DNA from: Montifringilla adamsi
Lineage: Eukaryota; Chordata; Aves; Passeriformes; Passeridae
Length of the DNA stretch: 64,000 nt
Assembly: GCA_017590115.1 (NCBI GenBank)
Contig: JAGGNK010015114.1
Span: 2,363,307-2,427,306 of the forward strand
Reading direction: 5' to 3'
The translations under genes and the position numbers were made by a program. The notes under the pieces are model-generated. The model saw only the letters and a list, made by a program, of their open reading frames with translations, did no database searches and was not told the origin of the DNA. Numbering within the stretch: position 1 is the stretch's first letter; every line of letters starts with the position of its first letter. Positions 1 to 14,013 of the stretch are shown piece by piece.

Positions 1-3000
1 AGCCACATTACTATAGCAAAAAGTGAACAGAAGATATTTTGTAATGTCTCAAGCTTATTTCCTGTTGTGTTTGTTGCTGCTTGATTTGAACAATTTGGTA
101 ATTCATAATTAGTCTTCCAGCCTCAGAGAGATTTTACTCTCCAAAAGGATGAACAATGAATAATGTAAGTAGCACAAAATAAATACTACAGCAGAAGGAC
201 ATAAAAGTAGTCCTTGTGATATGACTGCTGGAAAGGGTTCTCTTACTAGACTGGGCTTCTCTTACTTGCTATTTTTCATTAGTTACTTCGGAGTCTGTTC
301 TCAAAACTTGTTTACTATAGCCAACCTGTCATCAGTAGATGTGAGCATCTCCCCTCCTAGAACAAGCCTTCAACTTTCAAGAGTTTATGACAACATGCAC
401 AACAGAAAATTCCAAGGTAGGTAAATGTTGTAGCTGCAAACCATTAATGTTTTACAGATCTGTCAGCATCAAACATTTAACAGAAATTCCTGTCAGACAT
501 TTTGTTTCAGGAAAGCAATTAGTATTTGCACAATGGTATTACATACAAACATGAAAATATTTCTCAGAAACTTCTGTGAACGGTTATGAATTACCAAACT
601 CAAACACTGCTTAAATACATGAAGCAAGTTCAATTGCAAATCATGCCAGCAGCATAACTTTATAAGGTACAAGTTTAAAATTAAAAAAAAAAAAAACCAG
701 ACATCTTTTAAAGGTTTATGATTCAACCTCCTTCAGCAAAAAGCCTGAAAGAGAGCTGTCCCACTTTCTTAAGCCAGTTAAGAAAACTGGGATTTCCATG
801 CAGACAAGTCTTGATTTCAGCTCTGATGACATATTGCTTGCAACAGCAGCACTGCACTTCTAGCAACAATACAGGTCTTCTTGGAGTCCCTGTTGATGAA
901 TATGCTGCCAGGAAGGATCTATGTAGCCCTAACAGAGAAAGCCCAGAAAGAATTCCCCTTCCCAAAGAGAGGACATACTGATTTTCAAAGTGTCCATATC
1001 ACATTTCATTTCACTAACTCCTCAGCATTCTCAGTGCATACACTTGCTTCTCACATTTTCATTGTCAAAAAGAAAAACATTTTTTGTAATTTTTTTAAAA
1101 TAGTCAAGTCAAACTAATTTATAGAGCCCTACATATCAGTATTTTGAATAAAATGCTCATGATAGAAACTGTTAGACTTGCTGACTTGTTAGGGTTTTTT
1201 GAAATAGAGAATATCATTAGGTTTTCACTCAATATATATGAGAGAAGACTGCTATGAATCAGGACTGAATATCACCTCCCCATCTGACCATCCCCAGCAA
1301 TAAATACTCTGTTCTACAGCAAATGCTGCTCAGATCTGGCCCAAGATCTACTATGTGCAAATACCCAGGTGATGCTGGTATGTAAGGGAGGCCCAGCACA
1401 CACAGCCCTTTGCAAGATGAGAGCTTATGTTAACATGACCATTCCTACAAGTCCTTGTCTTGACTGGCACATCCAGAGATGATTTATTACTAAAGTTAAA
1501 TAACCCACAGGTGTAGTCTCAATGATCTCTACTGTGCGAGAATTTGAGCTCAAATACTGGAAATCTGACTATTTTCTCTTCACCCTTTATTTTTTCCCCT
1601 CAACTATTTTTTTGCAGATTTCCCAAAAAGCAGCAAGAAGCTGCATCAGTTCAAACATATTTCATTACAACAGTCTGATTTAGCTGTTTGATATGGCAAT
1701 GTACTCTGAATTGAATTTCTTCTGCTGCTTACCTTATTTAAATGTATCAACAGACCTGTTTCTCATCTATATTTATACAGCAACAGAAAATAATGGTGTA
1801 GCTCTCTCACTGAGTAAACTAAATAATAGCAAGGATAAAAATATAGATGCTAGATGAATTAGAGACTGTGTGATCCCCTTTATTCTAGCTGAATATTCAC
1901 CTGATGAGTCACACAACTTCCTTCCAAGGAAAACCCCACAACTGGAGAACAATAGACAAGGACATCATGCAAACAGATACTGGTCTTGACACACATTTCT
2001 TTCCACTCTTCTCTCTCTCTGTAATGGGAATGGAACAGGTGTGAATTTTAGATGATTTAGAAATTTGCAGTTTGAAAATTTTTTCTAACAAATAAGGTAA
2101 ATCATCTTTGCTCAAAAGAATAACAAGTAATTCCTTTTAGGTTTTTTCCATACCCATTTAAATCTTTGCAGTTCTGGTGTGCCACACTTGTTCCTTCTTT
2201 CTCTGTTCCCCATTTCTCTCTTAAACCCTTTCTTTTTCTCTTTTGGCATAACAAAATATGGAACAATATCAGCAATTCAATCATATTTTCTTAACGGAAT
2301 GTTATGGCTTGATATTAAAATACTCCTTTAAATAATTTGCAGATTTTACATAATAGCAATAGATGATCTGAAGACTTGAAATCACAAGGTTCATACTGAG
2401 CTCAGCTGTACTGTTCTCTTGAAGCTATGGGTTTTGGCAGATTTAACCTCAGGCTTCAAGAGAAGCAGCATTTGCTTGAATATTTATGGAAGGCTTTGGT
2501 TCACACCTATTGGATACCCTATTTAAAACACTTATCCCCCTGGTCTGTGCTCTGCTAGCATCTGCATTAAAACAGAAAATGCCAAACAGCTCCCCACACA
2601 CAGGAATGTGCTGGAACATCGCTTCTGAATTATTCCCAGTTAAACTAGGTGCATGTCATGGAAACTCCCTATATTCTAGAATAAATTTTGGCAGGTGTGT
2701 TGTTTGACATCATCCTGAATAACAGAGCTGAACTACAGGAGGGAAAGTGTGGACATTTATTACATGAGGATATCTTGCTGATTTAAAAACACAGTTTTAT
2801 CACATCCTACACAGAAGAAAGTCTGCAGTGAATCCTGCTAGCTTCTGTAAATACCTCTCATTATGCAGGATTCTCATTTTACCTGTCATTCTGCCCCTCA
2901 GCTTGTTCTTGAGAAATGCTGTCACAACACTGCCTGTTGCTGTGAGAGCCAGCTATGATATACAGGACACTAATCCCTTCTGTTTGCCATTTATTATCTC

Positions 3001-4913
3001 TGGATTTAAACCCTGAGTGGAGTCATTGTTTCAGAAGGGAATTCTTCCTACATGTAACAGCTGCAGAACTTCAGGAAAGCTCCAGCTTAGCCTGGAGTCC
3101 CTGAGGGGCAGCCTTAAGCACCTCACTGTCCCTCTTCACCCCCGGGCTGCCACTGCAGGGCCTGAACAGAAGCTGTGATGCCTTTGGCTGAGCTGCCATC
3201 CCATAGGGAGACTCCTTTGGCTGACTGGTCTCACCAGGTGCCAAAGGCACTGGCTCAACATTGTGCCCTGGACTCTGTCACCTGAGACATTTTGTAATGG
3301 CTCACACCTCTGCTACAGGGGTGTATCCTTCTTATGTCTTTCAAATTTAGAAAACTCCTTACTTTTGTCTTTAAAAATAAATTAGTAATAATAAAAAGAG
3401 AAAAACAAAACTGTTTTCACAAAGCTCATGCTCAGAATTGTATATTTTCTTTCCCAAATATAAAACACCACAACCTGGGAATTAAAATTAAATGGTCAGG
3501 CTCAACTGAAAGGCACAAAGTAATTTGAAATGCACAAACATATAACTTCATTCATGCTCCTTTGGCCATTTATGTGCGCAGCGCAAGTGAACAAATGACA
3601 GGAATTCTTTAGGCAACTAATCAATGCTGCTGCATAATCTTTGTTTCAGTTGAGATAAATCATCCTTCCATTTCCTCCCCTTCTGTTGCAGATACATACT
3701 CACAGTTTGTTTTGGGGTGTTTTTTTCTCAAACATTTTGAACAAAAGCCTCACATCAAGTGGGCTTTCTCAAGTTCTGAGGAGTTTTATCTATTACTGAA
3801 AATACAGAATTCAAAATTGCTTATCCAAGTGTTAACCAAATTTCCTGATCAACCTTGTCTTTTCTCTCAGAATTATTCCTTTTTTTCCTTATTTTTTTTC
3901 TATCAGAATTCCATTATTGCATCAAAGGCATGTGAAAACAGAGCTCTTATAATCTCTCTGTCATGCCTTTACAGCAGAAGTGCAGATGGCTCTATTCAGC
4001 CCTTGCTAAAATAATAAAAGGTAAATTGCAATATCCACCTAACTCTACATGAGCAGAAAATGGCAGATCTGTTTGCTTCATCTACAAACCTGCTGGCATA
4101 CTTTCATATGTACACTGATAATTAGGTAATCCTTTTGGTTTACATCTTACATAGCTCTTCACTGTTTCATCATTTAATTGAAAACAGCTGGTAATCTCCA
4201 GCAATGAAAACAGTGTTTGTTTTATTATTATTATTTTCTGTCCAAGAGGCATGTTAAGATATGATGTGAATAATTAAAAAGACCTGTATAACCCAAATAT
4301 ATTGACATTGAAGTAAAAGCAAGACCTTTTGCTTGCAGATAGTAAAGTATTAATATTAGTTGATTTACTGAAAGGCTTAGCATTTATGACAACCCAAATC
4401 AGCTAAGGAGAATGAAAACAAATTGTATTATATTGTTTGCAAGGAGAGCTGACAGTTAAAAACACTTCTACATGATGGCTGTTAAAAAAAAAGAGATTAA
4501 AGAAGATTTCATTGACTAATATCTGTAATGTTTTGGCTCTTGTTCTAGCAGACACAAATGTAAGGGCAAACAGGGAAGGCCAGAATAAAGGAATGCACTT
4601 AGAGGATAGTAGACTCCATTGGCCAGGGGAAGAAGTAAGCCCTTACTGTGATTAAACTCTCTTAGACTGCTGTTGCTCCTGCCATGATGAACCAACAGTG
4701 AGAACTGACATTAAAAATACACTGTTTTACTTACTAAATGGTATGCACTTCTACAAGCAACTCATAAGGCATATTCTACACTTTTATGCAGAAGTTTCTA
4801 TTTAAATTCAGAATGCTACACTTTTCTTTATTTTATCATACCCAAGTCCTAAACTATCTATTGGCAGAGAGCTTAACAGGATGTTGTAAATGATAATCCA
4901 AATTGAACACATA

Positions 4914-4998
4914 TTATATATATTTATATATCTATATATAGATATCGATATCTATATATAGTTATATATTTATAACTATATTTATATATAGTTATACA
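4914..4998. repeat. TA-rich low-complexity patch with perfect 30-bp palindrome
   Basis: Almost pure A/T stretch. Positions 4932-4961 form a perfect 30-bp palindrome centred on GATATC/GATATC between 4946 and 4947. Such patches can extrude cruciforms and are common in vertebrate non-coding DNA; no function is implied. Confidence 0.8.
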
Positions 4999-7439
4999 CA
5001 CAGTCCAGGTGTAAAATTCTGCCCCCCAGCTAATAACAATGACACTCTTTAAAGGTTTTAATCCCAGGAAGATGTGAGATGTCTGCTGGGAGCTGGCATT
5101 CAGAGAGGGGTGGGTATGCACATGCCAATGGGGCCAGCTGCAGCTGAAGCACGTGAAAGGGAGGGAGAGGGATTCTAAGGGACAGGTGGGCTCCTGCTAT
5201 CACTCCTATCTCAGTCACTGCCTAATGGTGTGGGGAATCGTTTGCATAATGCTACAGAGAATTTCCTCTGAAGAGTCTGACTGAGCACTCCAGGCAGCTG
5301 ATGGATTTGCCTACATCACCCCTCTCTCCTGGGAATGAGGAGAGAGGCAGCTGCACTGAAATCACTAAGGAGACAAGGCAGAGGATGGCCTTTTACAAGC
5401 AGGTATGAGGACCCTCCAGTCTCACTGTGGCTATTACACTAAGACTCTGAATTAGGATAGTTAATTTGCATTGAATAATAAACTCACTTTATTTGCTCCT
5501 CCTCACAGCCCACTGCTTTATAAGCTTTACTCACATGTTAATTGAAGACAGACTCCGAGTATAGGAGTAGAATGTGATGGTACTTACTGGGAGCTGCTCT
5601 CAGCAGGCACCAGTAGGAACACCGGATGCAGGCAGCAGAATCAGATCCATGTGCTTTGTGCACCTATTTCTGGCCTGTCCTACTGAGAATATTAACATAA
5701 ATTTTTTTCTTTCTGAAAAGTGGGAATAGCAGTTCTTTTGGAGCTTGTTTTTGTCTCATCAATCACATTATTACTCCAGGCCAGTGTCTTCTGATATGGA
5801 TGCTTAAAAAACCTTCGCATTACAGTTCTGCAGAAGAATATAAACCTGCTGATGAAATTAAATATACCTAAGGATTCTGTATACTTGCTTTCTTCCCTGC
5901 TTAATCGATGATTCTTTTTGTTGTTTTCCCCAGTGAGATCTCAACACAATGTATTTGAAAGTATTTTTGCTTTGTTCATACCAGCTAAAAAGTAAATGCA
6001 TCTGCTTTTATGACTTGTTCAGTGCCCTCCTTCCACTAAGATGTGTTGTAAAAAATATTAATTTTGCTAGTGTTTCCAGAAACTCACTCTCTAGGTATTT
6101 AAGGGGGAGCCACAATGACTGTAGCTTAAGTGCAAAGAACCTGGTGTACAAAACTGCCATGTTCCTGCTAGGTATGTCCTCAGAGTAAAACTCCTCTTGC
6201 ACACAGCTCGTACAGCAGTCCTACTTTATTCCTTCCAGATCTCTGGGCAGGAATATCAAGTTCCACAGGTAGATGATCTATTTTCCAACTTTCCAAGGCC
6301 TCTAGTTCAAAATGCAATTTGTGAGCAAACTCCTCTATTTCAAGGATCTATAGAACCACAGAGGTGGAAAATGCCAGTTCCCATTTTTTCTTGGTAGTCT
6401 GCCACCATGGAAACCTAGAATTACTGAGTCATCAGCTATGTGTTGGGTAAACTTCCAACAGGTAGTTGTTTGTTTTTTCCAGCTCAGCTTCTTTCACTGC
6501 TCAGCTGAACAGTTTGCTTTCTCTCTTTTCTGCTTTGGCAAAACACATAAAACCTTTCAGAGAGTTCATGGTTAATAAAACCCACCAGTGATCAGACACC
6601 AGACATAAGCACATCTACTCTTCTTGCATACCTAAACTCAATATAAATTTTAGATTCATCAGGTCCAACCAGCTGTTACTGAGGGACCTCAGCAGCCCTC
6701 TCCCACATCAACATCTGCCTGTGCACCTTCACAGGTTGTTAGCGCTAGTGCTGGGCTGCACGTGAATCCAGACCTCTCCTCTGACCAGGGAAAAGGGCTC
6801 AAATATTGCAACACAGCACGGAGAGTAGCAGCCAGCAGGGAAGATCACCCACAAGCAATGGTGTTTATAGGATTACCTTGAAATTTCCCTGGTTTAGCTT
6901 CTTTCCAACTTCAGACTACATCCACTGTACACAGTGAGAGTCTTACACTTTGTATAAGATGGGCTTTTGTTGCTCTTTCTCTGGGATGAAGAAGGGGAAG
7001 GAGAGTTATCTTTTCAGCAATACTGCTCATCTCACAAATATATTACACTACTAACTGTGAAATTGCTTGGAAAAAATGCATCAGGAAGGGACACAAGGAA
7101 GGACAGAAGCAGAGAGAAAAGGGTATAATATTTGGTCCCTGGTTTTCAAATGGCCATAGCCTTGTCTGCGCCCTTCTGGGGGAAAAAAATTGCTTCCAGA
7201 AGGAAAAATTTTAGGTGGATTACTTTGCCTCCAAAATTGATCTAAATTTCATCAAGTTTTCATATTTCTAGGAAGTACTTTGTCCTTCCCTTTGATGCAA
7301 AAAAGCTAAGCTATAGTGTTATCCCTAGCAAGATGGGGACATCATCTGTTTCTCCTTTTCTCCCATAAATACCAATTCACAGTAATTTCTAAATTCTGAA
7401 AGATTTTATAGCAGCAATGGTACAGTACAAATTTATATG

Positions 7440-7460
7440 CACACACACACACACACACAT
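7440..7460. repeat. (CA)n microsatellite
   Basis: About ten CA dinucleotide units, followed immediately by a short TTGTGTGTGGG segment that could pair back on it. Confidence 0.9.
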
Positions 7461-9960
7461 TGTGTGTGGGTAGACAGAGCACGTAAGCATCTGATGTTCA
7501 TCTCACAGCTGAAAATCAGAATACCATAAAACTAATATTATTAAGATGCCACATTCTTTCTTCTATTGCACTGTATCATGAGAAAGAAAAAAAAGCTCTG
7601 ATGGAGGGAGCCAGACACTAAAGGAGCCAGGAGAAGAAGAGAACAACTGTGCTCCTCACTGTTTTGACAGCCCAATGACATGGTGCCAGGCTCTGGTGGC
7701 TCATGGCCCAGGACTGTTTGAGAACAAATGCAATATAGCATATGCCTTTCTGAAATTAAGGAAACCAAGGGAAAAGGAAAGCAAAAGGAAATGAATCCTG
7801 ACCTGCACTTTCTCCACAGTGCTTGATCTTTGAAGTCTATAGACAGAGCTCTACTGATTTCAAAAGGATTTGATTCAGAGCTTAAGGAGAAGGAAAAAAC
7901 ATGTGGCATGGTGCAGAGCTCACTGGCACCACAGCTGTGTGGGAATGCACAGAGCTTTGCTCAGAGCTACATGTGCTTATCTAATGTTCTTCTTCCTTGG
8001 ATTGCCCTTGAGACATGTTCTATCCGGCAGGACCCATGAATATATTTAAAATATGGTTTAATTTACACATATTTGACAGAGAACATAAATGTTCTTCCAG
8101 ATGATTTGTGAGTCAAGTAATGCTTTTTCTCTCCCTATCTGGAATAGAAGAGTATTTCCTTTTTTTCCTGGCAAAATGTTCCTGCAAGAAGAACATTTTA
8201 TTAACTCTGCATATTACTTGAAAATTTTGTGTTGTCTTTCTTGTTTTACAAACACAATTATTACAATCAAGATTTTATTCCTCTTTTAAGACTGATCTTG
8301 CTGTGCAACAACCATTCCCAATACCTCCACAACTCAGGTTCATTTCACTGTTTCATAGCTGGAAAGCATTTAATTTTTCCTTCTAGTAGCAATTTACTTT
8401 GATATTAAAACGTCTATCAAAATCTCTGCAACTAAATTCATTATTAAGTTCTCAATATTTATGTGGCTTGATATCAAAAGAATTTTTACCCTTCCAAAAA
8501 AATCTCATTCAAAGTACCTCTTAGTCCAGTTTTATGTTTATCATATGGTTAAAATAGCTCTCTGGAGTTTCATACATCGTTCTGTCAGGAAAATAACCCA
8601 GCAATACTCCCTTTATTCCCTCCCCCAGAATAACTGCACAACCTTTGGGAAATAATAAATTATGCATAGGACCCAATATGTATTCAAATACCCCAAGCTC
8701 TTCCATGAACAAGGCTGTAAGAGTGTGTGCATCTAGCTTGTGATCTTCCAGAGGACTCCATGCTGTCTGCACTGTCTAACAAAATACAGGCTCAAGGCCA
8801 AGAAACAATGAAGAAAATGTATAGGTTCAGGATGCATTTAAGTACTCGCAATGAAAGTTGTAGTAAGGTACTAAAATTTGTAACCTTTGGTTTGACAAAA
8901 CCATTAGACATGGTTTTTACAGTTGTCAGAAAATCCTCCACTGTCTAATCTGAACACCATGTGAGAAACAAACCAAGCAGCAGAATTATACACAACAAGA
9001 CGTTCAATGGAACAAGAACGGAGCAAATAGTATGGCTCCCTTGGCATTCCTGCATGGACTAACATCCAAAATGGCAGATGGACAGACAGCATGGGCTTTG
9101 GAAGGGTCCAGTAGGCTAAAGAAGAAATTAAAATGCTGTATTTTACAAATGTGACAAACCAAAATGCTTGATCCAACTTGCTGGTATGGTCTGCTTACAG
9201 ATTAAGTTGAAGTTTGAGCGAAGGGAAATCAAATGCCTCCAAGGCTATCAGTGAAGCAAAAAATTACATTAGCTGTACAGCCTGAAGCATATTTGTTAGT
9301 ATTTAACAAATTATGTGCTTCATTTAAATACCACTGCTAGTAGCCAAATAAATTAAAATCACCTCATTAGGCTTTACATCAGTTAAAAAATTAAAAGAGC
9401 TTTTCTTACCTTCTATCTAGGTGTCTTCCTGCTTGTACAGTCAGGGCCAGCAGAGACCTGTGTCACAGAGGCCTTTTTCCATATCATTTGTCTCTAGGTG
9501 TTCTGAACCATGGATGTGAATATCCACAATTTCACATTCAAAATTATGATCACTATAATATCTGAAATGGAATTGACTGGAGCACTTGCAGTTCTGCAGG
9601 CCCACATGCTGTACTCTGGTAAGAAATAGGTACAAGCAAACCCCCAGAACTGACTGTATTTCACCAGAAAGCTGCAACAAATACAGGTAAAGCCCTGCAT
9701 GGGGGAAACAGGGAGAAGCCTTGACAACCCTTCTGCTCTTCCCTTCTCCACATCTCTTATGGCAAGCCTTTGGGCAAGCTGTTTTATTATGTGTGTTGTA
9801 ACTAATTTGTTTGTAACATGGAGATAAAGACACTCTAGGCCCAGATTCAGATAAACTAATTTCCCCCTAAATTCCACTGTAAAATATTTTTCCTGATACA
9901 CGTTTCTGAAGATCTGTGGCCATTCACAGATGCACAAAAACTGAAGTAGAAAATTATTGA

Positions 9961-10378
9961 TGCAGGTGATCCCCCAGCCAGGAAATAATGTGCTCTGACT
10001 CCATGATTCAGAAGTCTGAACAATTGCTTTATTAAAATTATACCATATTACACTAATGGTATATTAAATTACATACTATACTATAGAAGAGATACTATAC
10101 TATACTAAAGAAAAACCCTTTGACTGTCTGAGACAGCCAGGACACAGCTTTCACCTGACTGGCCAAGGAATCAAACCAACCTTCACCGGTATCCAATTAA
10201 CAAATCACTTTGGGTAAACAATCTCCATAACACATTCCACATGTGCAAAAAAACAAGAGCAGTGAATAGAGATAAGAATTGTTTTCTCTTCTTCTCTCTG
10301 TGCTTCTCACTGCCTTCCCCAGGAAAAATCCTTGGGAAGTTGTGCCTGCTACTGTGCGTGAAGAGAGCTGTAGCCACA
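9961..10378 (-). mobile_element. LTR of endogenous retrovirus, family alpha, minus orientation
   Basis: Read on the minus strand it begins TGTGGCTACAGCTCTC and ends ...GATCACCTGCA, giving a 418-bp TG...CA unit. An AATAAA lies about 85 bp from the 3' end on that strand. The same order of blocks recurs at 19,785-20,127 (for example ACATGTGGAAT and GTTATGGAGAT) and, split by insertions, at 58,182-59,647. That makes it an interspersed LTR and not unique DNA. No convincing target-site duplication was found, and no internal retroviral sequence flanks it, so it is a solo LTR or an old remnant. Assignment to class II rests only on the 6-bp duplication of its 19.8-kb relative. Confidence 0.75.
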
Positions 10379-11378
10379 AAAAATAGGCTATTTGAATTTA
10401 AGCCTTTAGTATCTTTGGCCAAGTGTTCAATTTATGGAAAATAAAAACACAATACAAGTCTCCTGTTACTGTCACTTCATATGACCAGAGTTAGGGTGTC
10501 AGCCTCCTATGTCCCTCCCTAAAGGATAGCCCTTTTCCATCAGGATAGACAGGCAACAAAGACAATTCATAAGTATTTGCAACATTTGACCAATTCAATT
10601 GAAGAAATAACGAAAAATCAAGGAAAGACAAATTCTTTTTTTCTTATAAACAGTTCATTCTCCCTGTAAGGCAATCTGGAGAAACCAGGGCTTTTAAAAC
10701 TTGCATCGTGCAAACAGGCATGACAGAAAAAATATATGACATTTTCTAAGTGAAGTACTTCCATTTCTAATTTAAAGCGTTATTTTAGGATCAAGTTTAG
10801 CTCATTCAATTAAAAAATACTTAATGATGAATAAACATTTCTATTCAATCAAAAAATCTTTCTTTGCTAACTTCCTAGTATTTGTGTTTTAGCATGGAAA
10901 CAGAAACATTTTCAGGTCACCCAGTAGTAGCTTCTGTAGAATGGTTTGGAAAGCCCTGCTTAGGAAATATCTGAAAACTTCAGAAAAAATATCTAACTGC
11001 AATGCAGAAAAAAAAAAAAAAAAAGGCTGCATAACTCATCATATATAACTACCACCCATATGTCTCAACATTTAGAAAATATTTAAGATTTTCTATTCCT
11101 AAGTGCCGATTTCCTGTTGAAGCTAGCAGGACTATTTGCATACTTCTGATTAAATGTCTTCCTAAAGGCTTTGCCTAGTCATAGTACATGAAGTAAAGGA
11201 TAATGAGAGAAAGCTATTGAATACTTGACAGTTATCAAAAACTTCTCTGAATAAATTACATGAACACTTTTACCTGTTAACACCCTTTTGGCATGAAAGT
11301 CTTTATTTAAAATAGTTCCCCCTCTGTAATGAATTTGACTTGTGGTGATGCTTGATATCTCCCTTCCTTGCATTTTAG

Positions 11379-11489
11379 CCTTCCTCTGAAGTGGCAACAA
11401 CCACTTACAAGGTCCTTATCAGTCTGACCAAGCTAGTGGTGAGGAATAAGGAACACCGTCCCCCGCCCATCAGCAGCCAAAGCAGTCAG
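11379..11489 (+). CDS. Candidate internal exon of an unidentified host gene
   Basis: A 111-bp segment preceded by a good acceptor (pyrimidine-rich TCCCTTCCTTGCATTTTAG) and followed by a CAG|GTAAAA donor. Only one frame is open across it, giving 37 codons in phase 0 at both ends; the peptide begins PSSEVATTTYKVLISL. The segment is richer in GC than the surrounding DNA. A possible next exon in compatible phase lies at 12,206-12,252 (acceptor after a long pyrimidine run, donor CG|GTAGGA, about 15 codons rich in K and R). I do not recognise the protein. A 37-codon open frame between AG and GT can arise by chance, so this is a candidate only. Confidence 0.3.
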
Positions 11490-13221
11490 GTAAAACTATA
11501 CATAAAAGATGCTTTGCAGTAGCAAAAATCAGTAGGAATAAATTCGCTAGCTGTACCCTCAGTGATTCCAAATAAGTGCACCAGTGTTAACTCCTTGCTA
11601 GTTTACTGGTCCAGGTGCGTTGCAGCTAGTTCTCAGTAGTGGAAGAGCCAGCTGCTGGTTAGAGTGTTGGTGCTCTGCTTGTTCCACTGTGGAAACCTGT
11701 TGTAAATGGAAGGCTGACTGCCAAAGGTATCAAAATTTGCATACCACTCTGATGTAGAATTAAATTCATTATGGCTTGAATTAGACAATTTCTGAAATGT
11801 GATACTGGGGTTACCAATAACATGTTATAGATCACTGTATTTTACACTTCAGACACTTAAAGTGTAATAGTGATGTTGAAATAGTCACATGTCTATTAAA
11901 TATAACACCTCCCACAGTATGTTTAATTTTCAGTTGTAATTCTCTACCTTAACTGCTATTTGGTGAGTCTAAACTCTCCCTGCCCAAAGTACCTATACAG
12001 CCAGTCCCACTTCAGCAGAATTCCATTGGTATGTTATACAAATATTATAACAAATATTGATTTTGGAAATATTATTGATGTTTGTCAGTTCTTCAGAATA
12101 TTGCATTCACAACTGAGCATGTATGAAAAACTAACCACACAGTATCAGTGTGTGCTGTGAAATTAAGTCAATGATGAAATCTGTTTTCTCTTCACTGCTT
12201 CTAAGGCAAAAGGGGAAAAGCCACGGAAGAAGCACTACAGATGCACAGTTCGGTAGGAAGTAACTCATCCCCATGTTCTTCAAGGAGTGACAGCCAAGCC
12301 CAGAGATTACCCTTTCATGAAGCTGTTTTAAGCTGCAGCTCAGAGCACACGCCATCTTCCTACTCACCACTCCCACCCTGACTTAGTGACCTGCAGAATT
12401 TTGCAACCACGTGTCCAAAAGCCACAAGCCCTCACCCTTCCCTTTGCCAAGGCAAAGTCAGAAAAACATCACACATTCTGGTGCATTCAGGCAGCATATG
12501 TCGAATGGAATAAATCAGAGTAGTTCCCTCTACATTCACATTAGCAGCTTCCCATCTGACAGGGAAATGGCCCTTACCTAACTGTTTACCCTGGTTTGGG
12601 GCAAGACTGGGATTGCAGGAGCACTGATAACCCTAAGAGATGCTACAGGCTTGCCTTTTATCTGATACCACAAACAAATGCAATTAAGGAACATCATCAT
12701 TTTCCCACAGCAGAAAAAGTCCTTCCTAAATTCATTCTCTCACTTTCCTGCAGTCACTGCTTCTTTGGTAAAGAGCTTCTCACTGTACACAGCAACAAAA
12801 CAAGGTGTCAGAGGAAAGGTGGGTCCCGAGTGTATATGACAACAGGAAAAAGAATTTAATCTGAATCACATGCTCTCTGCTTAGCTTTACATACAGAAAC
12901 AGAAATGAAACCAAGAATTCTGGATGGGTTTAGCCAGAGAACTTATGAAAGTTACTATAAATAGGTTTGGGGTAGGGAAAGGTGGATCTGCAGTGCACCA
13001 ACATCATGCTCTCAGGATCACAATCACGATCTCTACCAAGAAAAATCATTATCCCTACCAAGACGTGGGAGTAGAGCTCTGAGACAGGGTCGGTAGGGTG
13101 CCTTTAGGCAGGCTGCCCACCTACAGCCTTGCACAGGACCTGGCACACCACCAGAGCCGTGGCAGCTGCCCCAGCCTCCTGTTCTCCATCCACTGGCCAC
13201 CAGCTGTGCTCCCACTTTCAC

Positions 13222-13302
13222 GCCAGGATGCAGAAGAACCTTCCAGTGTCTCCACAACAGACTACATGGTCTCCACCTGGCCAAAGACTGTGCACCACCT
13301 TA
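13222..13302 (-). CDS. Weak exon candidate behind a giant pyrimidine tract (minus strand)
   Basis: On the minus strand, the 190-bp pyrimidine-rich tract (purine-rich on plus, 13,317-13,510) leads to an AG acceptor, followed by 81 bp open in one frame and a GC|GTGAAA donor. The peptide starts KVVHSLWPGGDHVVCCGDTG. It has a vague beta-propeller flavour but no recognised domain. The very long tract inflates any acceptor score, so this may simply be low-complexity DNA beside a chance frame. Confidence 0.15.
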
Positions 13303-13316
13303 CTGAAACCACAGTC

Positions 13317-13510
13317 ATGAGAAAAAAAGAAATAAGGTAAAAAGGTGGAAAAAAGAAAAGGAAAACAGAGATAAGAAATAAAAAAATGGAAACAGGCAAA
13401 GAGAAGATAAAATAAAAGGGAAAACAGAAGGGAAAAAAAGTCAAGAAAAAAAAGAAATGGATAGAAAAAAAAGAGGAAGGAAAAAAGAAAGGAAACAAGA
13501 GAAATAGCAA
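13317..13510. repeat. Purine-rich low-complexity tract
   Basis: About 190 bp of almost uninterrupted A and G on the plus strand, mainly GAAA/GGAAA-like words with a few pyrimidine breaks. A homopurine-homopyrimidine tract of this length has triplex (H-DNA) potential. On the minus strand it reads as a very long polypyrimidine run. Confidence 0.85.
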
Positions 13511-14013
13511 TAAAGGCCAACATCCTTTTAAACACAGGGAACGAGAGGTTAACTCTGGATATGAGAAGGGGGGACTAGAATGAAAAAGAAAAATTAAAAA
13601 TGAAAATGCACTTTATTTCTAGTAGCATATGCAAAACAAACATAATTTTTCATGTTCCTAAAAAGACAGATAAACCCATCCCCAGCAGCTGCTGGAGTGA
13701 AAGAAGTGCAGCTGGACAACAGGGTTACTATAGCAAATAGCATTTTTGCTAGTTGATGAGAAAGCATTTCATACCCAAACATGTATGGTCAGCAGAAGAC
13801 AAGCATTAACTTATTGTCTGTCTGATTTAATCTTTCATTTCAATGTGCTGAATTATTAATGTCATCCTAGTCACTAGCTAATTTTTTAAATTTTTTTTTA
13901 AGTCTCCATATAATGTTAAGTTGTTACATAACCAAAAGCATTCAGGGCTCGGATGCAGCAGCCCTTCTAAGGAGGCTTACGAAAACAGGGTACCTCAAAT
14001 GCAAAATAAACCT

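Larger units (their letters stand above)
1..9960. other. AT-rich non-coding sequence, no gene recognised
   Basis: Long stretch of AT-rich, apparently single-copy DNA. Open frames are all short, and none shows a recognisable domain or a convincing splice context. It contains a TA-rich palindromic patch near 4.9 kb and a CA microsatellite at 7.44 kb. A weak trace at 6,650-6,690 might be an old CR1 fragment but is too decayed to call. Intergenic or intronic sequence is the most economical reading. Confidence 0.6.

Noticed and set aside
6650..6690. Possible CR1 trace (TTCATCAGGTCCAACC)
   Set aside because: Only a short similarity to the CR1 3' region, with no flanking blocks.
8923..8960. 38-bp segment between TTTTTACAG and GTGAGA on plus, resembling a small exon
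   Set aside because: The acceptor has little pyrimidine tract, and a segment this short cannot be told from chance.
9441..9937. Overlapping minus-strand frames of 130 and 147 codons
   Set aside because: Two frames open over the same DNA, neither with protein-like composition or conserved motif.
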